Position numbers and translations under genes: made by a program | Assembly: GCF_019925205.1 (NCBI RefSeq) | Contig: NC_083567.1 | Coordinates: forward strand, 12,090,001-12,154,000 | Reading direction: 5' to 3' | DNA: 64,000 nucleotides | Source of the DNA: Metopolophium dirhodum | Taxonomy: Eukaryota > Arthropoda > Insecta > Hemiptera > Aphididae | Shown: piece after piece, positions 26,801 through 41,800 of the stretch | Layout of the letters: every line of letters begins with the position of its first letter | Position numbering within the stretch: the stretch's first letter is position 1 | Notes under the pieces: generated by a model | Told to the model about the DNA's origin: nothing | Databases searched by the model: none | The model's input: only the letters and a program-made list of their open reading frames with translations

Positions 26801-29800
26801 TTTTCTAAAATATAGTTAGACTATTACGGAAACTAAAACTAGAAAAATATTTGTTACTTTTAATTTATCTTATCAATTATCATATTATACCATATTCAAT
26901 ATATTTCTAAAAAAACAAAATCGACTTTCGATTTCCAAATTGAGACCAATCTGTGATTGTTAGTATAGTTTCGAAAAACAACAATAACTTCCAAATATAC
27001 GTAGATAGTTCACCAGCCGCCTCCGAACTATTGAATATCGATATTATTTTAACCGAATGTCCTAAAAAAAACGTCTGCAATAAAATACCCCAATAACAAA
27101 ATGTGAACAAATAATTTGACAGATAGCCTGGATAATAAATATTATTATTTATATATATTAATATTATTATTATGAAAAAAAAAATATTTGTCTTAGATGG
27201 ATATAGGTACGATGGAAGATCCACTAAAAAAATAATAACATGACATCCATAAAATTAAAAAATCAAATTATATCTGTTCATACAAGAATTAAACAACCTA
27301 TTAGTAAAAGAAGCGTTTTCAAATAATTTTTGTCATTTTAGAACACCTGCTGGTCCATCCTGTACGGTTATAATAAGTTCGTAAACTTGTAGTTTTTATT
27401 CAATTTTATATTTTTGTTTTATGCAATTTTAAAAACATTTAGAAAATCTTTTACGACGTTACTCTTGTCATGTTGAAAGTATTATGATAAAATCTCAACA
27501 ATTTTGACTAAATTATAGGTACTAAGTAGTTAATTAAATGTTAAAATATACAATTATCAGTGTTTAATATACGACTGAAGATATTAAAACCTAACTTGTA
27601 TAATAATAATATGCGATGTGTATCCAAACGTGTCTGCCACTATCAACGGTCAATGAGGGGGTGGGGTGGTAGGCCCATTGCCCCTCCACCACCATGGCTA
27701 CGCCTCTATTACTTTCCATTTAGTACCTACCTAAAGTAAGTGCCACTACAATACAATTCTACGAATCGGAATCCAATTAACATTTGTTAATTGATTTTCA
27801 TCCACTTGCACCTACACATTAATACGGGGAATTGATTTTACCCTTGAACTGCCAACCCGTTTCATTACTTCCACCTGAATACCACATTTTATTACGTCAT
27901 ATAGGCTATATTATACTTACTTAACATTTCAATAAATCTAAAGTAATAAATAATTATAGTTCTTAAGTCATCGATGAACCGCGGTCAGCGTATATTATGC
28001 ACGCAAGTCTACAGCAATCGTAATAATCGCGCGAATACGATTATAATTTTTAAAAAAAAATACTACATACTCTAAAAGGAAAAAGTAATTTAATAGGTAA
28101 CAGAACTATGAAGACGCATCTGCTGTTAATGCGGGTTTGAATAATCCGTATTCAGAGTCACCTAAACCCTCAAAACTTAATAATTTACTTAAAAGTATAA
28201 GATAGTGCAAAGAACCTACTATATTGCTATCGTCATTTTAGTTGCTCGATAAGTCCGCCAAATTAATAGCAGTCCAGAAAAAATATTATTCGGGCAAATA
28301 TGTATAGTTTACCGAACTACCGAACTACTAAATACCTATAAAAAAACACGGGCTTCATTCACATCGCAACTTACTAATATTTAAAACAAACAAATTGTAC
28401 CAAAAAATGTGTCTCTTAATTGAACGATGACTTCTATCAAAAACCACAAGAAAATATTAATATTATTCATGACATTTTAACATTGGCGTTCCAATAGACT
28501 CTAAAAACAAATTTTTCAAATTTTTCAAAATTTCAAATAACAAATAAAATATCTAAAAACAAATTAATATTATGAAGATAAAAGTAATATATAAAAATAT
28601 AAAATCCCAATTTAAATGACAGCGTAATGACGAAATAGATATTCAGTAATTATTAAACTTTTTAATAGGATGCAAAACTTATGGTCAGGTAGTACCTTGA
28701 TGGCTAGATACACACATCTTAATTTTAAACTTAAAGTACATTCATAGGTTCATTTAATGAATTTAATATTTAATGCTGGTTATACACAAGTACCGATAAA
28801 TAAATGTCAAATGAACCGCATCAACAAAAATACAAAAAATTACGATTAGGTACATGGAAATACATTTTAAACTAAGAAATATATTTTTCCAAAATCTTTG
28901 CTTTCAGAAATAAATAATAATTTTATAGGATGCGTAGGCGTTTTTAAATTCAACGACAACCATAATTTTAATCAGTAAAAATTAAGGTCCGCATTTGCAT
29001 ACCCTGCGACAACGCAAATTACGCGCCCATGATTGCTGACATACTTATAGTATATTTTATAAGTATAACTAGTATATAACTGAGTTGTACTAGGTATAAC
29101 TAACGAATTATATTTAAAACGCTATAATATTCTGATGTTACAGGCCGACAAAGCCGTACATGTTAAAAGTAGTTCATGTTTTTTAATGTCGGTCGGATAG
29201 GCATCATATTAACACCAAAATACTTTTAAAACCACTACCAACCAAAAAACGTCTCAACAGTTCAAAATAGATATAGTCAATAAACTGACTGAACGTGTTT
29301 TTACTGAAGCTACATATTTTTCCCAGATAACCACTCTCTCCATACACGCGTACGCGGACATACACACTCCGTTGATTGATAAAACGACGGTTTACCGTGC
29401 CAAACATTTTTTTTGTAAATATATTTTAAACAATATATCTTCCATATAATATTTCTACTAATTATAATAGTAATATAATATGTAACTAATGGCAACCTAT
29501 TGAATAAACGATTAAAAAATGCATGTATAAGCTACCTATAGCCTATAGAGGTCGAAAAATAAGCTATAAACACCCTCAAAGTCTTAACGAATCTATTGAT
29601 ATAACTTTTATTGAAAACAAGTACATAACTAACAATTGTAACAATTAAGTCAATTTGATTTCATTAACTTCGGATAAAGCAAAATTCATTTTTAGCTGTA
29701 AACACGACTTTACCAGTGAAGAAATGAAAAATTATAAAATATAGTGCTACATAGTATATTGGTGTATCTTGGATTTAGTGTACCTCAGTTTACTGGAAAA

Positions 29801-32800
29801 TCAGCATCAGTGTATACCTCGCTGTGTGAACTAATTCACGACCGAGATGGACATTTCGCCTGGAGCTGATTGGATACAGCAATTGGTATAAATCGAACAT
29901 GATTAAAACTACTTTTTAAACTGTTTTGATATTTCTAAGAACAATTTGAAATTTTCACAAAATCGGCAAAGTAGTTTTTGAGAATACAAGCAATAAACAT
30001 ACATTCAACTCTCATAATTGGTTTAAGCCGTTTAAGGTATAATTTATTTATTCGAGGCCATAAAAGGACGATTTGATGCGTTTTGCTTATCAGTCCGATA
30101 AATTTATAAACAAAAATATTTTTGAATCTCAAAATCCTTGTGAGAGCACCTCTTTGAAATGCGAATTTTGGAAAATCATTACATGGTGGTACGAAGGTAC
30201 TATGAAAATGTTAATAGTCTCCAGCTATCATAGTTTAGGCTCTATACGCGTTGTTCAGTCAGTCAAAAAAACACTTTCTGTTTTTGCCGAATTTTCCAAT
30301 TATTCGGGCAACTTTTCCAATTTTTTTCCCGTTAAACCCTTGTTTAAAGTATTATGAACATTTAAAAAAAAATTGCCAAATTGGTCTAGCCGTTCTCAAG
30401 TGATGCGATTACCAAATAACAGCATTTTATTTTTAGATATATACATTAAAACCGGACTTAACGGCCTCATGTGTATATATAACAGGCACTTCCCTCAACG
30501 GACCAAAAGATAGGTATTCTAGATTATTCAACCTGTATATAACGGACCCTTTTTATTACACACATGGATGGTAATATTTCTCCCCGATACTTGCATAACG
30601 AACGACAATCTTAGTTTTAACTCAAATATAGTTGCATCCATGCGTAAATATTAAGTCACCGAATCACCAGTCGCAACAACGAGGCACACGATTAAACGTC
30701 AAAGCACGAATTACGACCGATAACGATAAAGCTAATTTCGTATATTTATAATTATGTACGACGAATGTACAATTATGTGTGCACCTATATAATATGTAAT
30801 ATGAATTACCTAATATTTACTTTTAGTTTTTTTCCATAACAATACAATATTTTCGTTAAATAGTTACACAATATGCGAGTTTGACTAAAAAAACATAACA
30901 GACAGTCAGACACCTGTCTATAACGGGTACTTTTGATGGTCTCATAAGCGTTCGTCATAATATACAGGTTTCAGTGTGTATAATGTGTATGATATATTAT
31001 ATAGGTTAGGCATCGTTAAAGTATGAAATCCGTTATTTTATAATTTAATGAACTGATTTAGTTAAAGTATTTACATTAAAATTATATTTATATACCATTA
31101 ATATATAGACATTTTATAAAATAATACTAGTACGATCCCCGACTTAAAATAGTTAAAGTAAACATCATTAACTATAGTTTTAGAAGAAAAGTATAAAACT
31201 ATTATTTTTAAATTAAAATGCTTATTAATTACATCCAGGAATAATATATGAAAGTATAAACAATATAAAATAAACCAACAATCATTATTTTATGTATACA
31301 TAATTATCTAATTTGTTTATAATATTTTAAAATTTATGTTTATTAACTGCATAAATAATAAACGCGGAATAATAGAATACCTACTTTTTACTATTTTGTA
31401 TTACAATATTGACTTTAGTGACATTTTTTATCACAATACCTATAACATTGCTTAAGAGGCTCGGTGCCAGTTTTTAAAATTGTCCTCAATTCTATACAAT
31501 TTGAAAATTAAATTTTATATTTTAGTTGCCACCTCAATCATTCTACTTTTCCACTAATCTACTGCCTGATACCTGTTTAGTGGAGGTTTATAGGTGTATT
31601 ATATTGGAAAAATGACTTCATGGGAATAATTCTCAAGTCTTGTAGAATTGTAGGATTTTGATAACTATTTTTTATCTAAAAGAAGGAGACTTTCTACAGG
31701 CCGTATCAAACTCGAATTTTTTGTTTTATTAAAAATAATGCTATAATATAATTTGTAAAAAAAATGCTGAAAATTGTATTATTTTTAAAGACATATTAAA
31801 AAGTTTCAGATTAAAATATTGAAAAACGGAGCTCGATGAGGCCTGTAGAATATTACCCTTTGTTAGTTAAAATTTTTTTTTTCAAATTTGGTTGATTCGA
31901 TAGAACAGGATCATTATTCCCGTAGAGCGCATTTTTGTGTACAAAATTACATTGGCACCGTTTACCTTTAATACAAAAGACGTGAAAAAAGGAGAATTAT
32001 ATACAACAATACGAGTTGTATTTTTGAAATTATTTTTGATTTAAAGCAATTTTGTCAAAATTAAGAAAATTTACTAATTATTTTATGTTTAAAATTCGTT
32101 AAATTTAAACATATTACAATTCTACAATAATTTCATGTGTTTATGCTAATATGAAAATCGGCCACACGTCACTTACTCACTAATACCTTATGAGGAGGGA
32201 AGAACCTAGGGGGTATAGTAAGGTACACCGACGCCAATTTGTTCGGTACACTAAAGTCGAAATATATCTAAACATTAAACAGTGCTGTATTTTATATTTA
32301 TTCATTTTTCGCAGGCGAAGTCGGGTTATACAGCTAGTACATAATACATATTATATAATTACAACAACGATTATAACAATATCCATTACACTTTTTGAGA
32401 ACTTTGATCTTCATGTTGTGTATAAGAAAACGAATATTTAAACAGGAATGAATAATTTGAGCATTTTGTTTCTAAGAATAATCATTTCCGTAGGATGGTA
32501 TTTGCTTTTTGTTGAAACAAATTACCCGAGGATTTATCTTTGACCGAGAATGGATAATAGGTATGATACTTTTACATTTAATAAGAAGCAATTATTTAAA
32601 AACATTGAACAGTAGAAACCGAGAACGCTTCACAACAGTGCAATAATTAAACATGTATTTTTCAGTAAAACAATTAAGCATAACATCTTAAAGGATAACT
32701 GCCGTGGTTAGCATAGGGACAGCATGAGGTAACTGAACCATAACAAGACAATATTACATACGATATAAATATAAATCAAAATTAAATATTGTAATAAATG

Positions 32801-35800
32801 GTTAGTTGTAACGATAGTTCTATATTATATCGTAGTTCCATAACACTGATAAAATATATAAATGAAACCATCTGCAGTGAATAATACAATAAATATATGT
32901 ATATTATGCAATATGCGCGCGTGCAATATTCAATAATTATAGAAAATTACTTATTAGATTGAGAGTGCAAAGAGAAAATTGTGTAAAGAAGCCCCGCCCA
33001 GTAATAGCAAATAATTATATAGGCAATTAGAACTACTTCACGGACCTTTTGAATAACCACGAAATTTAAATAACTTACATTAGGTATATTACCTTTCGTA
33101 TTTCTCAAATTTAGAACAATATTTTAACATTAATTAATGTTAAAACAATCTGAATAAATTATAATTCTCTTTTTTTTAAATTTAACGATGTAAGAAGAGT
33201 ATAGACATGGGAATGATTAAACCAATAATATTATGATAATTTCAAATTGGGCCACTGGAACGCGGCTCTCAGACATCGTTAAGATTGTGGTAGTCGCGAT
33301 AACGCAGGTAGTTTTGGATGGAAGTCGCGATAATTGCTGTAGTTTAGTATAAGAAGAATGTACCAATAGATATAAATAATTCATAACATTCAAAAAACGT
33401 TTAAAATGTTTTAAGCAAGCTACAAGTAATACAAACATGGTGAATTGGTGTATATATTTTCTGGCCAAATTATTTCAAAAACAAACATTTTATTTATAAC
33501 CTCGAGCCGGCTAGACAAAAAAAAACATTGAACACACGTCATTATATAGAACCAAAACAACCAACCATTAATCAGAATCTAAAATATGTACATTACACGC
33601 TACCCACCACTAGCTAACTGGTCACGACTACTTGAAGAAATCGAATTCGATTTAAATGTTTTTTGAAAGAAGGACTACTACGGTGGGATTTAATATGCCG
33701 AAAAGTGAAAATTATCAAAATTAAATACTGATAATTAAATTACTATTGGTTACTTAAATCGATCAGTTAAGACCATCAGCCGAGTAACTGACGTCCATTG
33801 GTACGAGCCTGTCACTGCTGCGGACAGAACGTGGTACTGTACCAGAGATTTGGAATCTGGTTCATTAAACTGGTATACTGGCTACTCAGTCACGAGTTTT
33901 TACAATAAGGTCTAAAATAACATAACGAAGCAATACTGAAACATTTTTTGAAAACACACACGCGCATTCACATAGAAAATATTTAAAAAGGTAATGTCTG
34001 CTACGTAGTAAATAAAATCAAAATATAATAAACGCGGAGATCAAAGAAAAACAGTTATCTCGTCTTCGACAATAATATAAAATTAAAGTAATAAACAAAA
34101 CTACTGACATCGTAAAATCATTTGTTTTTACAGATTATAATACTTTCTCCGGGTTTTAAATGTATTATCACTTGCGCATGTCTGTTTACAAACTTGAACA
34201 TACAATAACGAGCCGCATCCATTAATTTAAAAAAAAAACATTTCAATTAACTTATTGGGGTACGGAGTTCACGTAAAACGCATATTACATATTCGATTAA
34301 TTATTAATAATTTATCTCAACCAAACGATTATATTACATATGTTATAGCACATTTATATACACTGTGTAATGTATGGCGGAATATGATCAGTATGAGCAC
34401 TAAACTGCATTTGCATTTTTGGATAGATTTCAAAGTAGTTTTTTATTAACTTGGCAATTTATAATACGCATTAGCGTACCTACGATTTATATACAATATT
34501 ATGTTCTTTCAGATCCGTTTCAACTTTCAATTATTCGTATACACTTATATTATAACACAAAAATCACTCTTAAAAAAGCTAAAAAAATATAACAAAATAA
34601 AAAATACTTTCGAATTTTATTAAAAGTATCACTACTTATACAAGAAGACCTTGGTTTATAATAAACTCTAAGCTATTCGAATACATTTTATTTTATCGAA
34701 AAAATGAATATTTATGAGAGTATATAACAGATTAGTGTGTGCTCGGGATAGGTTTTCATTTTAAATGCTAAACCACCATAATATAGACATTATAGTAGTA
34801 CATACGTATATTTTTTTATGTGGAATATGTATAAGATATTTTATAAAAAGATAACGTGGATAATAAAATCCACTTCCACTTGCGTCACTGCCCTTCCTAT
34901 ACTTTGCTCAAATTATTTGTCAAACATAAAAACAACTAAAATATTTTTTTTTTTTTAAATATAATAATTTTTTAAAAAATCAATTAAGTTACTCTACTCC
35001 GAAAGTGTCATCAATTGGTGGCTTTTTGATTCAAGACAAATATTAATTTTCTTAGGGTTATTTTTATATAGTTAACCATATATTATACTTACAATTAATA
35101 CTCTAAGATCTTATAGTATCTTAACCATAGCAAATTGTGATAACAGACATATTGAGCAAATTACTAAAATATTTAAATGTTCTATTTCCAAATTAAATTA
35201 TCTTTACGATTGAGTTTGTTCACTAACTGATTGCATAATCACTTGTATTATGTGCATAAATATTTTAAACATATATTTCATGGTATAAACATACAAATAT
35301 ATAAATTATAATTTATTATAAGAAACAACAAAAGTGTTATGATGATATTTTAATTTAAATTTATAATAATTTTATATATGTAAGTGATTTTTAAATTTCG
35401 AAAGTAATAATAATAAATTATGATATTCTATAATAATTAATAAATGGTATTAGCAATAATGTTCACTAGCATATAATCCTGCAAGTTTCGAACTGTAGTT
35501 ATATCTATACTATTTTGTAGTATAATTATAGGTATGTATAATGGCTTTTCCCGCGGCATAACTCGATTTACAACTATACTTTAGTCACTACTTAATTATG
35601 CGTATCTAATAATTATAAGATTATAACCATAATAACAAAGCTAACATTTAATAAATAACAAATAAATATGTACATAATTTGAATTTTTTTATTCTATATA
35701 ATCAGTTTATACTAATTTTTCTTACTAACTTTCACGAAGTGTTAAAATTATAACAAGATCTACAACAATTTACACCAAGTTCAAGTATATAGTATTATTT

Positions 35801-38800
35801 ATGTTATTAAAAAATGTTGTCTCATACTATTAACTAGTATAGCCCATAGGTAGATAAACATATTGTTGTGTCATTAGACAAAATAATTTTATATGAACAC
35901 TGAAAATATTAACTGAACAGAAACTTTGTAAACATTTACACTTTCATCACACTCAATAAATTTAATTTTTGATAGAAAATTTTTTAAATTTCTGTTTATT
36001 ACATAAAAAATAATTTTGTAATTCAAATTTGAAATCTTAAAGGGAGGGGAGTTAAAAAGGTAAAGGTGGTGGTTGGAACGAAAGGTGCAATTTAAAAAAA
36101 TCTTTTTAGTGCATGTGCATGCGCGAAAATGTAATAATAAGTTTTTTATATAGTAAAAAACGAATCACATTATCACGAATCAAAATATTTCGTTTTATCT
36201 TAATCGTTGAATACGCTGTGGTAGTACCTATGATAATATGAATAAGAAGTTCAGAGTATTTTCAATTAGTTTTAAATTTAAATAAATGTTTAACAATAGA
36301 TTCAAATTCAATTTTTTAATTAGATTTAAGTCAATAAATCATGGCAATGGGTTGTTTTTTTTTATTGATATTTCAACCAATAATCTTATAACTTGACAAT
36401 AAATTAAAGAATAAAGAAGAGAAACAAATTACACTATGTATGACAATGTCTGTAATTACTGTTTATTTGCTTTAAATATTAGTTTTTATTTAAAATTACA
36501 AATTTAAAAAATGTATAGGACTTTCAATGGGCGAATTTCAAATAGATATAAATTTGACCCAAATTGTTCTGGTATAAAACCCTCTATCTTAGAAATAAAT
36601 GTATATTTACAAATTACAATATTTCTCGTATTTGATAATGGCTATCACGTTAATATTATAAATTATAATTATATAAGTACTGTATATGACTATAGTAGTA
36701 TAGTGTATAAATGTGTAACATTGTTACTAATTAATAATAATTATGTACCTAGAAAATTTAAATTTAATTTGTGACAATAGTAGCATAAATTGTATGAAAC
36801 ATATTATTTTTCAATTGTTTTAATTGGATAGTTATCCAAAACTAGTACAAATCATGTGCAATTGTTTGATATCGGAAACTAATAATTATTTTAGTTTAAT
36901 TGTAATGTTTATTCAATAAATAACATGTTCTTGATTACCTTTCAACTTCCATAATCAAATAGTATTAGTAATAGTAAACAATAACTAGAGCTAATATATT
37001 ATTTCATTATTTACACAAAAGTACTCTATTAGTTAAATTATCTATGCACTTTTTGCCATTACGTATATTGTTATTTTCTATACGTAATGATATTCAAATA
37101 ATATATCGATTAATTTTAAGCTATTTATACCGCGAACCTGTTCACACAGTTAAACAGTACGTCGGTACATCGGTATTAACTAATAGCAATACTATGTGAT
37201 ATAACATTGTAATAATCAGTAGTATAATATAAGCAATGTTTTTGGTAAAAATTAGATTAATCTACCGTATTATTAATAGAAAAATAAATTACTTATAGCA
37301 TTACTTGCACTTAGCAATGCTAATAATAATAATACTTGTACGAAATATTCATAGCAAACAGAGTTTCATTGTTTTTGGCATGCAATGATTTATTGAATTC
37401 AAATTAAACACAATATATTCTGTAAGTGACCTACTCAATAATAACGAAATACACTCAAAACCTACTATACAGCAGTCCAACATCCTCAGTTAGGTTTTAT
37501 TATTTGAAAACCTTATGCATTAGTTATGATATTTTTTTTTAATTTAAAGACATTCAGAGTAAGTTTACCGAATATTAGCAGTATGATAAATAATTTATAT
37601 ACAAAGTGCTTTACTATGTTTGTTCTCACCTGCCTATTTTATAATAAACTCTTCTCTCTGGTTACACCCTGCCAAACTCTTAAAACTTGAATCGTAAAAG
37701 ATATTTACATAAATAACCCTGTATTAAAATTATCCTTTTTAAAGTTAAATTTACAAATTTTAAACATAATCATTTTGTTATTTCAAGTAAATCAATTACA
37801 CTTTAAATTAAAATAATTGTTGCTCTTTAATACATAGTAACAATCTTTCAAAAGATTCGCAGGTTGGAAAAAAATAGTTGACAGAGACAAATATGGCGAG
37901 ATTGATTATGTGTTACGGACATAAAGCTGAGCATTTAATAAAATTCCCGAGAAATATAATAGAAATGACCGACGTAATATAGAAATAATCATATTATATA
38001 TAGCCCGGCATTTTATACAATTGGGCGGGTACCAAAAAAATGTCAGGCAATTTATTGAATGCCTAGATTTTTAGAATTTCCCGTAACATGTGTGTATTAA
38101 ATCCAAAAACCATTGAAAACCTATCCTTATAACTAATACCATATTATTAATCAATGATCATTATGAGGCATAATATAGTGAATAAATTAATTAGTAAATC
38201 ATAGATGTACATTAATGTCTCTTATTCCCTTCTCTTATATCTATACCAACTGTCGGATACGTATAGTTATAAATAATATACTATTGGAATTTTATTCAAT
38301 GTTTACTTATATCTAAACTTTGCAATTTGTAAGTCAAAAATGAATTTAACATTTATGTAAGAATATAGTATTAATAGTTCTTCAAACTTTATACATAAAT
38401 ATTTATTTTTTTGAACTCCACAATTTACAAATAAGTGTCTATGCCCGATAATATAAATCACCCGATGGCTAGAAGTTATAGGTTTACATGGTTTACAGGT
38501 TATATTATGTTACTACAAACGCACGCACCGGTACACACTAAATCAAAATAAATTTACTCAAGAAGAAAAAAAGAAAAATCTTTCAAAGTATTATGTTAAA
38601 AGTTATAAGTGTCATCGATGAACGTACAATACTGAGTGAACGTGCATTAGTTCATTTTTGATAATCAAACAATATCTACAATAATAAAATTATAGAAGTA
38701 CTAAGAATAAAAACAATATCTACAATAATTATCGAAGTACTAAGAATAAAATTAGAAATAATGTACTATTATCAAAGTAGGTACTAATAATAAAACTGGA

Positions 38801-41800
38801 AATAATTCAATAACTTTTATCGCACAATAATAACGCAAATTACAACGTCATTGTCAATTTAGTTGGTAAATTTATTTTTAAATTAAATAAATTTAAATTA
38901 GCTATACATTTTTTTTTAGGTAATTTTGTATTAAATTATTTAAATGCATTTCATTTTAGTTCAAAAATGATTTACTTTTGTATGAAATTCAAGAGTGTAA
39001 TGTTTTAGGTAAAATCGAAAAAAATTAATTATTTTAAAATTTCCAAAAGCTGTAACTTATTCAATTTTAGGTTTAGAACTACGGTCAATGGATCAAAATT
39101 ACTTAGAATAAAATAATCTATCCATATCCGGTGACAAAAATAGGTGTTGCAATTTAAAAAAAAAAAATTGTATTGAGCATGCGCATACTACAAGAGTTGA
39201 AATTTGTCCTTAAATGTGTACTTCAGTACTCCTTAGCTATTGCAGCAAACCGTATTTCAATCTAAGATTATTGGGCTGAGATATTTAGTGGTACATTTAA
39301 AACATTTAATATGTACTGATATATCTTATATGTCCATAAATTAATAAGATATTTATAACTTTCACAAATTTTATTTTTTGAGTCACATATAAATGGAAAA
39401 TTATAAAAATGTTTTTATTATTTAAGTTGTTTAATATTTCGATATTGTATATTATATGATATTAAATATAAATACAACACCCATTCATTAAGCCGGTCCT
39501 ACACGACTCGGCGAATAATCATCAATCGTGATGCTTTACGAGTCGTGTAGGAGGTGTTTTTGAATCGTACCTATGGCGATTATTTTTACTCACTCGCCGA
39601 GTCAGTCGTCGTTTCCCATGGGTTGTCGATAAATGCACAATGATCGACAAGTGTACGAGTTGTGTTGGAGCGACATAATCATCAAGTCAAAATACTCGGC
39701 GAACTTACGCGATTACGATGCTCGCCAAGTACACGAGTCGTGTGTGACCGGCTTTAGAACAAATTTAACTAAATACATACCTATTATATTTTGTGCATGA
39801 TAATATGTATGATAATATGTATCAAACTGTATGCAATATATTCGTAATAATATAACTTATAACCAGTATTGAGACGTATTTAAACAAATAGTAAACTAAT
39901 ACATTTTTTAGATTCTGAGCGGAGCGTGGAAGCTAGTGGTTTTACAATGATGTTTTTTTTTTCCTGCAAACAAAATTTCTACTAGAGGAAGTGCTTTGAT
40001 TTCCACATATAGTATCTTATATTTTAAATTGGATCAAAAATTGTATAAATTGGATCAAGATAGTACTTTTGAGAGGTCATTTTTCGATTTTCCTGATAGT
40101 TTTTTAACGCAACGGGAAAAACGACCAACATTTATTTTTCTAACTTATTTTTTTCTAACACTTTGTTTATCACCATAAAAACAAATAAAATTAAAAAAAT
40201 TTCTAATTCCCACTAGGTATATTATATACAAATAATGGTTACTTATTAATAAATATTTATGATTCAAACATTTTCTTTCATCCGCTCAGAATCATTTTTT
40301 ATCGAATGTAATCATAGCATTCAAATCGAATACTGTAATAATATACTATCCTGTCCTCGTCCGCATTATATTGTTGATTATTACTATTTTAAGGGATCTT
40401 TGCTCCTGAATTTTAAACATAACAAATTTAGTTTTAATAAAACTTAAGTTGACTACTTAGTTAAAGTGGTCTGATTTCTTGTGGTCTGGTGGGGGTTTAA
40501 TGTCCCTAAACAAGAAATACATTAAACTAATTTTAACAAGAGTTATAAAAACTTGTAGATAAAAGTGTTACGAAAATTGAAAAATCAAAATCTACAAAAT
40601 GTTACTTCAATTTAAAATCAGCAAATATACAATAACCAAATTCTCATATTTAGTATGAACCTAACATTTTAAAGTGTAATTGTGTTAACAAATTCATCTG
40701 GATACAAAACAAATATAATTGTTTTTCAACCACATCTAGATGTCTGAGTAAATCAATTTTTAGTTTGTTAAAAAAAATAATTATTTGTTCATATAAAATA
40801 AATGTTTTGTACTTTGGTGGTAAAAAATAATTGACGCTATTGATTTAATAGACTATAGAATTACATTACGAAAATAAAACTTACTTTCTACTTTATTTTC
40901 TTTATTGAAACCTTATCTATGAACTATCACTATAATGTGAGACACAAACTAAGTATCAAATGTTACAAAAAAAAGTAATAAGATATATGAGTCGAGCGTA
41001 CGTAAAAGAAAATATAATATGAAACGCACAAAATCTAGTATTCTACTCCAATATAAATTACAGTTGTTTAATAACTAAAAATAGACAATGAGATTGCTTG
41101 TTTTAACTGTCGTAAGAGAAATCTATTTTATTTAAAATGTTTGTAAAGAATTTTGCAATTTGTATATTTAATTTAATTCGTATAGAAATATTTTAATTAA
41201 ATACTCTTTTCCAAGATACATTTTCATTAATCAAGTGTGGAAAAAGACATTTTTTTTAAAAAAAAGCGAGTAAATGGGTGACGGTCTGCTTTACAAGAGG
41301 GTCACTGTAATGGGTGTAAAAAGAAAATTTTTTACAAATTTACAACTCAAAATAATTTGCAAATTTACATTTTTTTAGGAGCTTTGTCAAAATTTTAACA
41401 TCAAACGATCATAAAAAAATAATCATGGTTTTACACTCAATTTTTTTTTAATTTTTGCAAACAACAACTTACGAGGAACTTTAAATTACATATTCAAGTT
41501 TTTTGACCAAGCAAAAATTTTTTGATCGATATTAATTTTAAAAATCTAATAATAATCGAAAATTTCATATGCCTATAAATAACTCAACATGAATCAAAAT
41601 AGTTTGAAAAGCTTATAGCGTATAGAAAATGCTAATATAGACATTCTATAAAAATGTCAAGTAATTACAGTATTTTTTTTAAAGTTACACCAAAAACCAA
41701 AATAGATTTTGTCAAAAACCGATTTTGCGTAAAAATTTCCGTTTTTCCTTAATTTATTTTTTTTGTTTTTCTCGGCACTTGAATTTTACTTGAAATTTTA

